Shown here: positions 17,732-26,450 of the stretch, in pieces | Position numbering within the stretch: position 1 is the first letter of the stretch | Layout of the letters: each line of letters opens with the position of its first letter | Assembly (NCBI GenBank): GCA_021737405.1 | Contig: JAIPEG010000016.1 | Location: forward strand, 1-53,706 | Length of the DNA stretch: 53,706 nt | Reading direction: 5' to 3' | DNA from: Bacteriovoracaceae bacterium | GTDB taxonomy: Bacteria > Bdellovibrionota > Bacteriovoracia > Bacteriovoracales > Bacteriovoracaceae | Notes under the pieces: generated by a model | Databases searched by the model: none | What the model was told of the DNA's origin: nothing | The model's input: the letters and a program-made list of their open reading frames with translations, nothing else | Translations under genes and position numbers: made by a program

Positions 17732-18658
17732 TTAAGAAAAGTTGACGTCTACCTTTAGCTTTTTTTCACGACCGATATAGACGGGTACTCCAAGACCAAT
17801 AGATTTCCCGTGTTGATCAAAAACCCACTGATAGGGCGCAATTCTTTGTTCGAGTTCTAAATATTGCCCCTGAGCAAATAATTTAACTTGATCCTCACTC
17901 AAAATAACTTCTGGAATTTTCCAAATTTTCTCGGGCCTTAGGCAATCATCTAGAATTAGGGATTCTATTGGCATTTTCAGGCAAGAATCTATTTCAAACG
18001 GTCCCCAAGCGGTTCTTTTTAACTTTTTTAAATGTCCCCACTGGCCCAATTTCTGGGCCAAATCACTCCAAAGACCTCTGATATAGGTTCCACTAGTAAC
18101 AACACACTCAAAGCTAAATTCATTGTTGCCTAAGGACTCAATAATTTTAAAATCTACAATCGTGCGCTCTACAGGATCTTTGGATATAAAGATCCCCTCT
18201 CTCGCCCACTCATAAAGGGGTCGACCTTCGTGTTTTACAGCACTAAAGAAAGGAGGCACCTGATGGTATTCACCAATAAAGCCTTGAGAAAGATTCTGAA
18301 TTTCCTCTAAGGATATGACCGAGGGAGAATCACTAACTCTTAATTTTTGCCCATCACAATCTCCTGTATCAGTTGCAAAATCGAGAGTGCCAACGCCCCA
18401 ATAGGTCTTTGTCATCAATGTTTGAAAGTATTGAACTAACTTTAAGGCCTTGCCCGTGCCTAGAAGAAGTACACCTTCTGCAAAGGGATCCAGCGTTCCA
18501 AAATGACCGATTTTTAGTTTCCTGCGTCCCTTCCCCTTTCCAAAGGCATCAAAGATATGGGGCTTAAGCTCTCTGATGACATCAAAAGATGTAACACCTG
18601 CGGGCTTATGGACTGGAATAATCCAAGGGGAATTATCAAAGGGAAGATTTTCAGACAT
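17732..18658 (-). CDS. truB: tRNA pseudouridine-55 synthase
   Basis: A 308-residue TruB. The N-terminal IPVHKPAGVTSFDVIREL and the catalytic motif HFGTLDPFAEGVLLLGTG (Asp nucleophile in TLDP, near residue 58) are intact, as is YLWGVGTLDFAT-like substrate-loop context and the GTYIRGLWSDLA segment. It makes pseudouridine 55 in the T loop of tRNA. It is the last gene of the rimP-nusA-infB-rbfA-truB operon, six bases after rbfA. Confidence 0.96.
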   Translation of the reverse strand: MSENLPFDNSPWIIPVHKPAGVTSFDVIRELKPHIFDAFGKGKGRRKLKIGHFGTLDPFAEGVLLLGTGKALKLVQYFQTLMTKTYWGVGTLDFATDTGDCDGQKLRVSDSPSVISLEEIQNLSQGFIGEYHQVPPFFSAVKHEGRPLYEWAREGIFISKDPVERTIVDFKIIESLGNNEFSFECVVTSGTYIRGLWSDLAQKLGQWGHLKKLKRTAWGPFEIDSCLKMPIESLILDDCLRPEKIWKIPEVILSEDQVKLFAQGQYLELEQRIAPYQWVFDQHGKSIGLGVPVYIGREKKLKVDVNFS

Positions 18659-18664
18659 AGATTA

Positions 18665-19030
18665 TTAAAAGCTTTTACCGCTCTTAATTTCTGAGCCCAA
18701 TAGATCGGTTATGTATTGTTCACTTTCAAATTGATTATCATACACAAGTTTTATTTCAGGGGTATGCCTCACTTTGATAACTTGAGAAAGCGAACTTCTT
18801 AGTTTTGACTCACAAGACTCTAAAGCAACTTTGATATCATCTCGCTTTTCTAAATTAAAAGTATCCCAATAAACAGTAGCAACACTATAGTCATTAGAGA
18901 GATCAACTTTAGTAAGGCTAGCAAACTGAAGTCTCGTATCGTTAAGATCCTTTCTAAGGATAAGATTCAATTCATTAAGAATCCTATCCTCAAACTTCGC
19001 TTTTTTGATACCTTTTTCAACTTTTGCCAT
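18665..19030 (-). CDS. rbfA: ribosome-binding factor A
   Basis: A 121-residue protein with the RbfA KH-like fold: basic N-terminus, EDRILNELNLILRKDLNDTRL, then DLSNDYSVATVYWDT and VIKVRHTPEIKLVYD. It assists late maturation of the 30S subunit and the 5' end of 16S rRNA. Length and place between infB and truB are standard. Confidence 0.93.
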   Translation of the reverse strand: MAKVEKGIKKAKFEDRILNELNLILRKDLNDTRLQFASLTKVDLSNDYSVATVYWDTFNLEKRDDIKVALESCESKLRSSLSQVIKVRHTPEIKLVYDNQFESEQYITDLLGSEIKSGKSF

Positions 19031-19044
19031 AATCTCTCATATCT

Positions 19045-21765
19045 CTAGAGGTGATTCTCTGTAACCTCAGTGTTGGCCTTTTGGGCGTCCATTTTAGTGA
19101 CATCCTCAAGCGAGCGCTTCTTTTCTTCCATGATATAGGCCTCAAATAGATCTCCAACTTTTACGTCGTTGAAACCATCTAGACCAACACCACATTCGTA
19201 GCCACTCTTCACTTCTTTTACATCATCTTTGAATCTCTTCAAACTAGACATTTTACCATCGAATACTATTTTCCCATCTCTGAGGAGCCTAACTTGGCAA
19301 CCGACCTTTATTGAGCCATCAATAACGACAGAACCAGCAATTGTACCCACTTTTGGTACAACAAAAGTCTCTTTAACTTCGACTCGGCCGATATATTTCT
19401 CAATAAATTCTGGATCTAACATACCTTCTAGAGCAGCTTTAACATCATCGATCAGCTGATAAATGATCGAATATGTTCTTACTTCAACCCCTTTATCCTC
19501 TGCTAATCGTCTCGCAGAAGTTGAGGGACGCATATTAAAGCCCATAATAATGGCCCCTGATGCATCCGCAAGTTGGACATCAGAATCACTAATAGGACCT
19601 ACACCACCACCAAGGACTCTAACTTCCACTTCTGAGTTAGAAAGGGTCTCAAGAGAACTCTTAATGGCCTCAAAACTACCCTGAACATCTGACCTGGTAA
19701 TAATATTGAGAGTTTTAACCTCTCCAGCCTCACTTGGGGCCTGAGCGAAAAAGTCTTCAAGGCTAACGGTAGATTTCTTCGGCATAGATTCGATTTTCTT
19801 ACGTTCATCGACTCTATTTTGAATGATCTTCTTAGCCTCTCTTTCATTTTTCACGATATTAAGATTGTCACCTGGACTTGGGGCCTCATTTAGGCCCAAG
19901 ATCTGTACTGGCATACTTGGACCAGCTTCCTTAAGTTCATTCCCAAGGTGGTCCACAAGACTTCTGGCGCGGCCAAAACACTCTCCAACCACGACGCTAT
20001 CACCTTTTTTCAGGGTACCAGTTTGAATCAGAACTGTTGCCACAGGTCCACGGCCTGGCTCAACTTTAGACTCAATCGTTACGCCTTCTGCCTTTCCTTT
20101 AGGATCGGCCCTAAGCTCCATCATTTCGGCTTGAAGAGCGACAGCTTCTAATAGGTCATCAACTCCATCACCCTTAAGAGCGGATATAGGAACCATCTGA
20201 GTCTCACCACCCCATTCTTCAGGACTAATGCCAAACTCAGTTAACTCATTTTTAACTCTATCTGGGTTTACACCCTCTTTATCCATTTTATTTATGGCCA
20301 CAATAAGAGGAACATTCGCTTCTTGAACAAAACGAACAGATTCTCTTGTTTGAGGCATAACACCGTCATCAGCAGCAACAACAAGGATAACAATATCAGT
20401 TACCGTTGCCCCTCTTTGTCTCATTGAAGCAAAAGCCGCGTGACCAGGAGTATCTAAGAATGTGAGTTGCTTACCACTTTTGGTTTGTACCGAATAGGCG
20501 CCAATGTGCTGAGTAATACCACCAGCTTCACCTTGGGCAACTTTAGCATTACGAATATAATCAAGCAGAGTCGTCTTACCATGATCTACGTGACCCATAA
20601 TCGTTATGATTGGGTTTCTTAAAGGAAGTTTCTCAATCGCCTCATCAGAAAGTGAAGTTTTTCCAAGTACTTCATCTTCGTTAAAGCTCACATCTTCAAG
20701 CTTATAGTCATACATAGTAGCGATTTCACTCGCTAGTTCATTTCCAAGAAAATCCTCTTGTTTTATAAGAAGATTTAATTTTAAACAATCGTTAACCATG
20801 TCTTTAAACTTAACTTTAAGTTTTTTAGCTAGATCTAAGGCAGTTGTACCGTTGTGAACTTTTACAACACGTTTAGATTCTTTAAGTTCAGTTATCTCTG
20901 TGCCTTTTGTGGGACCAGAAAAGGTCTTCTTTCTCTTAACTTGAGTATAAATGGGTCTACCAGTGCCACTTAAGGCAGCATAAGACTTTAATTCCGTGTC
21001 AGCTCTTACCTGATTTAAAACCTGACTTTTAGAGCCAACTTTTTTTCCAGACATCATCGTGGCAAGACCACCTAGTCGCTTTTTGGAATCCTTTTCTTTT
21101 TTATCAGAATCAGAGTCTTCATCACCTTCTGCGGTTGTTTCTGTAGACTTTGTTTCAGCAGTGGCTTCTTTCTTTTCAGGTATAAAAACTGGAGTGAAAG
21201 TGTGAATCTTTTCTTTATAAAGTTCTTCTTCTTCAGATTCTTCATCAACGTTTTCAGGAGGAGCAACTTCTTTTGCTTTAACTTCTGGTCTTGAAACAAC
21301 CCTTAACCCAAATGCCTCTTCAAGCGTTTCAGATTTATTTCCTTCTGGATTTTCTCCTGAAACTTCTTCAGCACTTGCTGCGGCCTTTTTCTTAACAACT
21401 TTCTTTTTAATTACTTTTGTTTCAGAAACTTCTTCAGATGCGGCTATTTCTGTGGGAGCTTCTCCCTCATCGCCTTTTTTCCTAAGAACAGTTTTCTTAA
21501 TTGTTGCCGTTTTCTTTTTGGAATCCCCTGCTTTAGTTGATTTTTTAACAACCTTTTTCTTAACGACCTTTTTCTTCGTTGCCTTTTTCTTGGGATCACT
21601 GACCGCCGACATTTCGGCAAAGGAGGCCATCGCCTTCTCAACCTCTTCATCGGTTAGAGAGTTCATATGGTTTCTGACATTGAAACCCTGGTCTTTAAGT
21701 TTCTCAACCAAGTCCAAAGCACCCATGTCTAATTCTTTGGCAAGTTCAAAAATTTTCTTAGGCAT
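19045..21765 (-). CDS. infB: translation initiation factor IF-2
   Basis: The 906-residue protein has an IF2 N-terminal domain (about 1-50), a long Lys/Glu-rich linker (about 55-300), a second IF2_N-like segment, then the GTPase domain with GHVDHGKT (about residue 390), DTPGHAAF and NKMDKEG, and C-terminal domains II-IV. It places initiator tRNA on the ribosome. The lysine-rich linker contains repeated KKKVVKK-type blocks. Start ATG is preceded by GAGG; the gene follows nusA after 29 bases. Confidence 0.97.
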   Translation of the reverse strand: MPKKIFELAKELDMGALDLVEKLKDQGFNVRNHMNSLTDEEVEKAMASFAEMSAVSDPKKKATKKKVVKKKVVKKSTKAGDSKKKTATIKKTVLRKKGDEGEAPTEIAASEEVSETKVIKKKVVKKKAAASAEEVSGENPEGNKSETLEEAFGLRVVSRPEVKAKEVAPPENVDEESEEEELYKEKIHTFTPVFIPEKKEATAETKSTETTAEGDEDSDSDKKEKDSKKRLGGLATMMSGKKVGSKSQVLNQVRADTELKSYAALSGTGRPIYTQVKRKKTFSGPTKGTEITELKESKRVVKVHNGTTALDLAKKLKVKFKDMVNDCLKLNLLIKQEDFLGNELASEIATMYDYKLEDVSFNEDEVLGKTSLSDEAIEKLPLRNPIITIMGHVDHGKTTLLDYIRNAKVAQGEAGGITQHIGAYSVQTKSGKQLTFLDTPGHAAFASMRQRGATVTDIVILVVAADDGVMPQTRESVRFVQEANVPLIVAINKMDKEGVNPDRVKNELTEFGISPEEWGGETQMVPISALKGDGVDDLLEAVALQAEMMELRADPKGKAEGVTIESKVEPGRGPVATVLIQTGTLKKGDSVVVGECFGRARSLVDHLGNELKEAGPSMPVQILGLNEAPSPGDNLNIVKNEREAKKIIQNRVDERKKIESMPKKSTVSLEDFFAQAPSEAGEVKTLNIITRSDVQGSFEAIKSSLETLSNSEVEVRVLGGGVGPISDSDVQLADASGAIIMGFNMRPSTSARRLAEDKGVEVRTYSIIYQLIDDVKAALEGMLDPEFIEKYIGRVEVKETFVVPKVGTIAGSVVIDGSIKVGCQVRLLRDGKIVFDGKMSSLKRFKDDVKEVKSGYECGVGLDGFNDVKVGDLFEAYIMEEKKRSLEDVTKMDAQKANTEVTENHL

Positions 21766-21794
21766 TAATAACCTCGTATTTAATCATTATAAAA

Positions 21795-23204
21795 TTATTT
21801 TAATTTAAATGCAGCCAACTCTTCTCTAAGTCTTCTCTCCGCATCACTAAACTTATCGGGATCATTATCATCAAGACCTTCATCTTGTGCCAAGATACCA
21901 ACATACTGAGGTGTTGCAGAAGCAGAAATGATTTCTTCTTCTTCCTCAGGCTGAAGATTAATTTCATCAGAATCAATGGCCTTCAGAGTATTATCAATAA
22001 TAACCTGTGCCTCAGATTCCTCAATTTCAATCAAATCTGCGAGCTGAGAAGCTTCCATAACACTAAGATCACCTACAGCAGTAACACCTGTTTGAACAAG
22101 TACTTGTGCTCTAGCATCTGTAATACCATCGATTTGAAGAAGGTTCTCTACAGTCTTGTGAATTTTCTCTTGTAGTTTGGCCTTAGAGATAATGTTTACT
22201 TTATAACCAGAAAGCATTGCGGCCAAACGAACATTTTGTCCTCTACGCCCAATGGCCAAAGAAAGTTGATCCTCTTCGACAACAACATCAAGCTGCTTCT
22301 CGTCATGATCAATCATAATATTACCTATATCTGCGGGAGCGAGGGCAGAGCGGGCGAATGTATCAAGATCATCAGACCATTTAACGATATCGATTTTCTC
22401 ACCCTGAAGTTCGTTTACAACATTTTGTACACGACTTCCTTTCATACCAACACAAGCACCAACAGGATCAATATCCTTATCTACAGAGATAACAGCGATT
22501 TTTGCTCTCTGACCTGGCTCTCTGGCTGCAGACTTAATAACAATCGTTCCATCCTGAATTTCAGGTACTTCAATTTCAAAGAGTTTAACTAAGAACATAG
22601 GAGAAGTTCGTGATAAACGAATTTCTGGCCCTCTATTGGTCATAACAACGTCTGATAAGTAAGCTTGAATTCTATCACCAGTCTTAAAAGCCTCTCCAGG
22701 AATGACTTCCCTTCTAGATAAGACAGCATCAGCTTTACCAAGATCAACGATTATATTACCTCTTTCATATCGTCTTGCGATACCAGTGATAAGCTCCCCA
22801 ACCTTGTCCTTGTATTCTGAAAAGAGAATCTCTCTTTCAGCATCACGAACTTTTTGAAAGATAATCTGACGAGCGGTTTGCACATCAACTCTTGTAAAGT
22901 TTGGATTTTCAATACGAATACCTAATTGATCACCAACCTCAACGTCTTCATCAAGTTGTCTGGCATCATTAAGGTTTATCTCAACGATATTATCTCTAAC
23001 GTCTTCGACAACATTCTTATACTGATAAATTTCGATTTCATCTTCTTCAGCGTTGTAACGAGTTTCGTACTCTCCCTGAATGCCATATTTCTTTCTTGCC
23101 GTTACAAGAAAAGCCTGTTCGATTGCTTTTACAACAATATCTTTTTCAATACCACGGTCCTTACCTAAGGCCTCAATCACTCTACCTATTTCAGAAAAGT
23201 TCAT
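21795..23204 (-). CDS. nusA: transcription termination/antitermination factor NusA
   Basis: The 469-residue protein has the NusA N-terminal RNA-polymerase-binding domain (about 1-130), an S1 domain (about 135-200), two KH domains (about 200-345, with VGMKGSRVQNVVNELQGE and IGRRGQNVRLAA) and one helix-hairpin-helix region (about 350-410), then an acidic tail. It modulates pausing, termination and antitermination. AAGGAAGGG lies right before the ATG. See the terminator upstream of rimP for a possible feedback site. Confidence 0.96.
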   Translation of the reverse strand: MNFSEIGRVIEALGKDRGIEKDIVVKAIEQAFLVTARKKYGIQGEYETRYNAEEDEIEIYQYKNVVEDVRDNIVEINLNDARQLDEDVEVGDQLGIRIENPNFTRVDVQTARQIIFQKVRDAEREILFSEYKDKVGELITGIARRYERGNIIVDLGKADAVLSRREVIPGEAFKTGDRIQAYLSDVVMTNRGPEIRLSRTSPMFLVKLFEIEVPEIQDGTIVIKSAAREPGQRAKIAVISVDKDIDPVGACVGMKGSRVQNVVNELQGEKIDIVKWSDDLDTFARSALAPADIGNIMIDHDEKQLDVVVEEDQLSLAIGRRGQNVRLAAMLSGYKVNIISKAKLQEKIHKTVENLLQIDGITDARAQVLVQTGVTAVGDLSVMEASQLADLIEIEESEAQVIIDNTLKAIDSDEINLQPEEEEEIISASATPQYVGILAQDEGLDDNDPDKFSDAERRLREELAAFKLK

Positions 23205-23216
23205 TTTCCCTTCCTT

Positions 23217-23768
23217 TTAATTCTCTTTAATGTCTTCCCAAAGGGGTTCAACATTAGCTTTTTTAATATTTTCAATATTTATCTTAAATTTCGTTTCGTC
23301 ATTCATTTCCGGAGACACGAGAAGGTGCTCTCCAGTAAACTCTTTTAAATACGCTACAATTTTCTTTTCTTTTAATAACTTCTTGGCGTTTTTTGAGATC
23401 TCAGTACTCACAACGTCACTCTCAGCGACCTTTTCAGAAAGGCTAAACGCGATACGCTCACCAATCAGATTTTCAAAATAGCAGGCCTCTTTAATCTCTC
23501 TATAAACACCTGGGCTTGATACCTCTAAGGTCAACTCGGCCGGCATCCAGTCATATTCTTCAACAAAGGGTGTAAGTGCTCGGTCGACTTTGGCACAATC
23601 ATCAAGCTGAGCTGTCTTTGATTCGGGGTCTTGGACGAAGAGTCTAAGGAGACATTGCCCTTTTAGATAATCGAGAGCGTAGAGCTCAAGCCCCTCTTTC
23701 TTTACAATCTCTTCACAAAGATTAAAAAATTTTTCTTCCAAACCATTACGGTCAAGTTTAAGGTCCAC
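23217..23768 (-). CDS. rimP: ribosome maturation factor RimP
   Basis: A 183-residue protein in the usual place before nusA, with the RimP N-terminal domain (ELYALDYLKGQCLLRLFVQ), the DCAKVDRALTPFVEE segment and the LEVSSPGVYREI motif. It helps assemble the 30S subunit. The start is GTG, with AGGGG about 11 bases upstream. Only about 20 bases separate this start from a terminator-like hairpin, so the operon promoter must lie before the hairpin. Confidence 0.92.
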   Translation of the reverse strand: MDLKLDRNGLEEKFFNLCEEIVKKEGLELYALDYLKGQCLLRLFVQDPESKTAQLDDCAKVDRALTPFVEEYDWMPAELTLEVSSPGVYREIKEACYFENLIGERIAFSLSEKVAESDVVSTEISKNAKKLLKEKKIVAYLKEFTGEHLLVSPEMNDETKFKINIENIKKANVEPLWEDIKEN

Positions 23769-23788
23769 GTACTAAAAAACCCCTATAA

Positions 23789-23823
23789 ATAAAAAAAAAG
23801 GGCGGAACCAAAAATCCACCCTA
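23789..23823 (-). terminator. terminator or attenuator before rimP-nusA-infB
   Basis: On the minus strand AGGGTGGA pairs with TCCGCCCT (one G-T pair) around an eight-base loop, followed by about nine T residues ending 20 bases before the rimP start. It could end the rimI transcript, but since no promoter fits between it and rimP it may also act as a leader attenuator for the operon. Confidence 0.8.
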
Positions 23824-23909
23824 ACCTACATTCGAGTATTTATGTCATTAAAGACGTGCTATTTTTATCAAAAATTGCAATGTTATGCAACTCCCAAAAT
23901 AGACTCTAC

Positions 23910-24359
23910 TTATAAAGAAGACAGAATCATCTTAAAACAGTGACGCCCAGCGCCATAATAATTTTCCTGATAATGAACATTTTCAAACCCAAGGTCCTTA
24001 TAAATAGCGATCGCTGGAAAATTTTCAAAATCCACCTCTAGGAAGACTTTTTCAAGACCCAAGACCGAGAGCCTTTCCAGCAAACCTTTCAAAAAGGCCT
24101 TGCCCCTACCTTCTCCCCTATATTGAGGAAGTACACAAATTTTCAACAAGTGCGCTAGAGTATCGCCCTCTAAGGTATGGAATAAAGCAAATCCGATAAG
24201 ATTCTTGTCATTAAATAGATAAAATAAGGAATAACTATCTAAATCCAAGGACCTCCAACTCTCAATTGACCAAGGAAGAGGAAAATAGTCATTATCCATC
24301 TCAAAGAGTTTAATTCTTTCCTGATTTTCTAGAGATTCTACTCTATGGATTTTCGTCAT
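23910..24359 (-). CDS. rimI: RimI-like GNAT N-acetyltransferase
   Basis: A GNAT protein of 149 residues from the ATG at 24359, which has GAGGA upstream; an in-frame ATG at 24359+15 would add five residues. The acetyl-CoA motif is ICVLPQYRGEGRGKAFL (about residues 85-100), followed by FLEVDFENFPAIAIYKDLGF, the pattern seen in RimI, the ribosomal protein S18 alanine N-acetyltransferase. The C-terminal NYYGAGRHCFKM also fits RimI. Assignment beyond the GNAT family is moderately sure. The gene overlaps the end of the upstream exported protein. Confidence 0.75.
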   Translation of the reverse strand: MTKIHRVESLENQERIKLFEMDNDYFPLPWSIESWRSLDLDSYSLFYLFNDKNLIGFALFHTLEGDTLAHLLKICVLPQYRGEGRGKAFLKGLLERLSVLGLEKVFLEVDFENFPAIAIYKDLGFENVHYQENYYGAGRHCFKMILSSL

Positions 24360-25014
24360 TAGGAACTTCCTCACGAGAATGAGTTGAACCCTCCTCTACT
24401 TTGATAAAAGTTTCTAATTTCTCAGAAAGGCCAGGAGACATCTTAAAAGATAGTAGTTCGTGTTTTTCTTTAACACTTAGTCCCTTTTTAAGATCACTTA
24501 AAGAACTATTAAGCTGTTCATTTCTTTTAAATCTATCCCGCAGGTAAACCTCTGTTAAAAGCAATGCCTTTTCTGAAATTTCTAACTTATTCCATAAAAT
24601 TTTGGCGCACCCTTTTCCTAGACCTTGCAACTCCTGCTTTTGTAATTCATCTTTACCTCGTCCGAGGGAGGATAATTTAAGCTTCTCTAAATCTATATAG
24701 GGAGCAAGGTTGCCCTTACTAAAGGTTCCAAAACCTTCTATATCTTGTGGAATAGCTATTTTCTTTAAGTCTTCAATCGTTTTACCAAGATAAATACTTA
24801 GATAGGAAGATTCATCAAGACAATCTAAGACTTTTAAAGAGTTGTGTACTTTATTGATATCAGTTAGGAAGAAAACCTGGCCTGAAAGACGAAATAGGGC
24901 CTGATCCAAATCCATCGGCCCTTCTTTTGGTCCGGCCCAAGTCAAGGCCAGACTAAATAATAAATTATACAGGAGAGCTAAGCTCAATATTCCCAATTGT
25001 TCTTTGACTTTCAC
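24343..25014 (-). CDS. exported protein of unknown function
   Basis: I place the start at GTG 25014, which has GGAA seven bases before it and yields a signal peptide (MKVKEQLGILSLALLYNLLF) cleaved near LTWA; the remaining 190 residues are helical and charged with no family I recognise. Longer in-frame reading upstream lies inside the TPR gene and lacks sense as a signal. The gene overlaps the end of the TPR/winged-helix gene by 50 bases and the start of rimI by 17, so the three are co-transcribed. Confidence 0.6.
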   Translation of the reverse strand: MKVKEQLGILSLALLYNLLFSLALTWAGPKEGPMDLDQALFRLSGQVFFLTDINKVHNSLKVLDCLDESSYLSIYLGKTIEDLKKIAIPQDIEGFGTFSKGNLAPYIDLEKLKLSSLGRGKDELQKQELQGLGKGCAKILWNKLEISEKALLLTEVYLRDRFKRNEQLNSSLSDLKKGLSVKEKHELLSFKMSPGLSEKLETFIKVEEGSTHSREEVPNDENP

Positions 25015-26245
25015 CCTTACTTTCCATGTGAAACCTGATTTTTGCTTGAGGATTAAAAGTATAACCATCTTTTCCACGAATGATATACTTTCTCTTATCC
25101 CCTCTATCGTTCTTTGGCTCAATTAGCTTTCTCAAACGACTAACCGAAGTATAGATAAGCTTATCGTGAATCAAAGGATTGTATTCATCCTTCCAAATCT
25201 GCTTTGCCAGTTCTTCCTTGTCGTAATAACTACCAGGGTTTCTAGCGAGAAGAAATAGAATCTCTAAAAGAACAAACCTATGCTTAAAGTCAATTGTACC
25301 AAGATGTCTTTCTTTAATTTTTCTATTGGTCTTATCAAGATAAAGATCAACAGAGTTATCATTAACATCCTCTACTTCTCTTTCAATCAATTCACTAAGT
25401 CTTCTAAAAGTGACTTTATCTATAGATTCTCTGGCCAATAAGAAGTAATCAAGAGCTTTATCGTAATTACCAGAACGCTTATAAACGATACCTTTTCCAA
25501 GAAGTACGTAACCGTATAGATTCCAACACTTCTTATCCTGTAGAACCTGATTAGCTAAACTGAAATGCTCAAGTGCTTTATCGTACATTTCCATTTCAGT
25601 AAGAACTTTTGCTGAAAACAAAAACATTGCACCTGAGAGATAGTTTTTCTTAATTATTTTAAGTAATTGATTTAATTGATTTAAGTAATCTAAAGATTTT
25701 TCAAAATTCTTAAGATTATAGCCATTAACGGCCAATGCTAACAATGTCTTTGAAAGTAATTCTGGCTCATTCTCTTCCTTGGACTTCTTATAAGCCAATT
25801 CGTAGTTGATGCGGGCATCCTCAAAGTCACCTTTATAAGTCTTAAGAGTAGCAACGTTGTAAAAGTACTCTGCATTAAGACTTCCAAGAACAGAAGTAAG
25901 TTCTTCAACAATAACTTCGGCCTCACTAATATATGTATTAGCTTTGTCGTCTTCTAATTTTTCTGAAGCAATTCTAATGAGAAAACCTAAAATTTTAAGA
26001 ATGCTAAAAGTATCTCTCGGTCTTTCTGTGCATTGATAAGCCTTGATAAACTTCTTTTCAGCTTTTACTAAATCTGCTTTGTCATAATGGAGTTTTGCTA
26101 ACTGATAGAAAGCTCGGCCAATTTCATATTGATTAATTTTATCAGGAGGAATACTAAGGTCTTCACTGGCCAGGTAGCCCAACGCAGTCCACGGTTTATC
26201 ACTCGATGAACTTAAACCTGTTAAGGCCTCATAATTTTCATTCAT
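24965..26245 (-). CDS. TPR protein with C-terminal winged-helix DNA-binding domain
   Basis: From ATG 26245 (GGAG eight bases upstream) the protein has about 426 residues; a TTG at 26341 would add 32. Most of it is tetratricopeptide repeats (about residues 35-290, repeats such as NYDKALDYFLLARE and MYDKALEHFSLANQ). The C-terminal 100 residues, with LEILFLLARNPG, SVSRLRKLIEP and IIRGKDGYTFNP, are an OmpR/PhoB-type winged helix. The order is the reverse of SARP/BTAD regulators, which bind DNA through the N-terminus. It is probably a transcription regulator that senses a protein or peptide partner through TPRs. Confidence 0.78.
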   Translation of the reverse strand: MNENYEALTGLSSSSDKPWTALGYLASEDLSIPPDKINQYEIGRAFYQLAKLHYDKADLVKAEKKFIKAYQCTERPRDTFSILKILGFLIRIASEKLEDDKANTYISEAEVIVEELTSVLGSLNAEYFYNVATLKTYKGDFEDARINYELAYKKSKEENEPELLSKTLLALAVNGYNLKNFEKSLDYLNQLNQLLKIIKKNYLSGAMFLFSAKVLTEMEMYDKALEHFSLANQVLQDKKCWNLYGYVLLGKGIVYKRSGNYDKALDYFLLARESIDKVTFRRLSELIEREVEDVNDNSVDLYLDKTNRKIKERHLGTIDFKHRFVLLEILFLLARNPGSYYDKEELAKQIWKDEYNPLIHDKLIYTSVSRLRKLIEPKNDRGDKRKYIIRGKDGYTFNPQAKIRFHMESKGESQRTIGNIELSSPV

Positions 26246-26380
26246 ATGATCATCTCCAAATTGCCAAAGAAGGTCCTCTCCCAAACAATTAAATTCTGGA
26301 CCAACGTAAACGTCATACCATGTCAAAAGTGATTTGGTCAAAAATTTGCCTATATAGTGTAAAATTTAGCCCATAAGACA

Positions 26381-26409
26381 TTGATTTCGCTCGGTTTAAT
26401 TGATATGTT
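26381..26409 (+). promoter_or_regulatory. candidate promoter for thrS
   Basis: TTGATT and TATGTT are 17 bases apart, each with four of six matches to sigma-70 consensus, about 40 bases before the thrS ATG. Weak and unconfirmed. Confidence 0.3.
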
Positions 26410-26450
26410 TAGAGGTCAAGTTAACGTAATTTCACTAGTTTGGAGCCAAA

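Noticed and set aside
19463..21808. Open reading frames on the plus strand opposite infB and nusA
   Set aside because: They are antisense to well-matched genes, have low-complexity composition and no ribosome binding sites; they are shadows of the coding strand.
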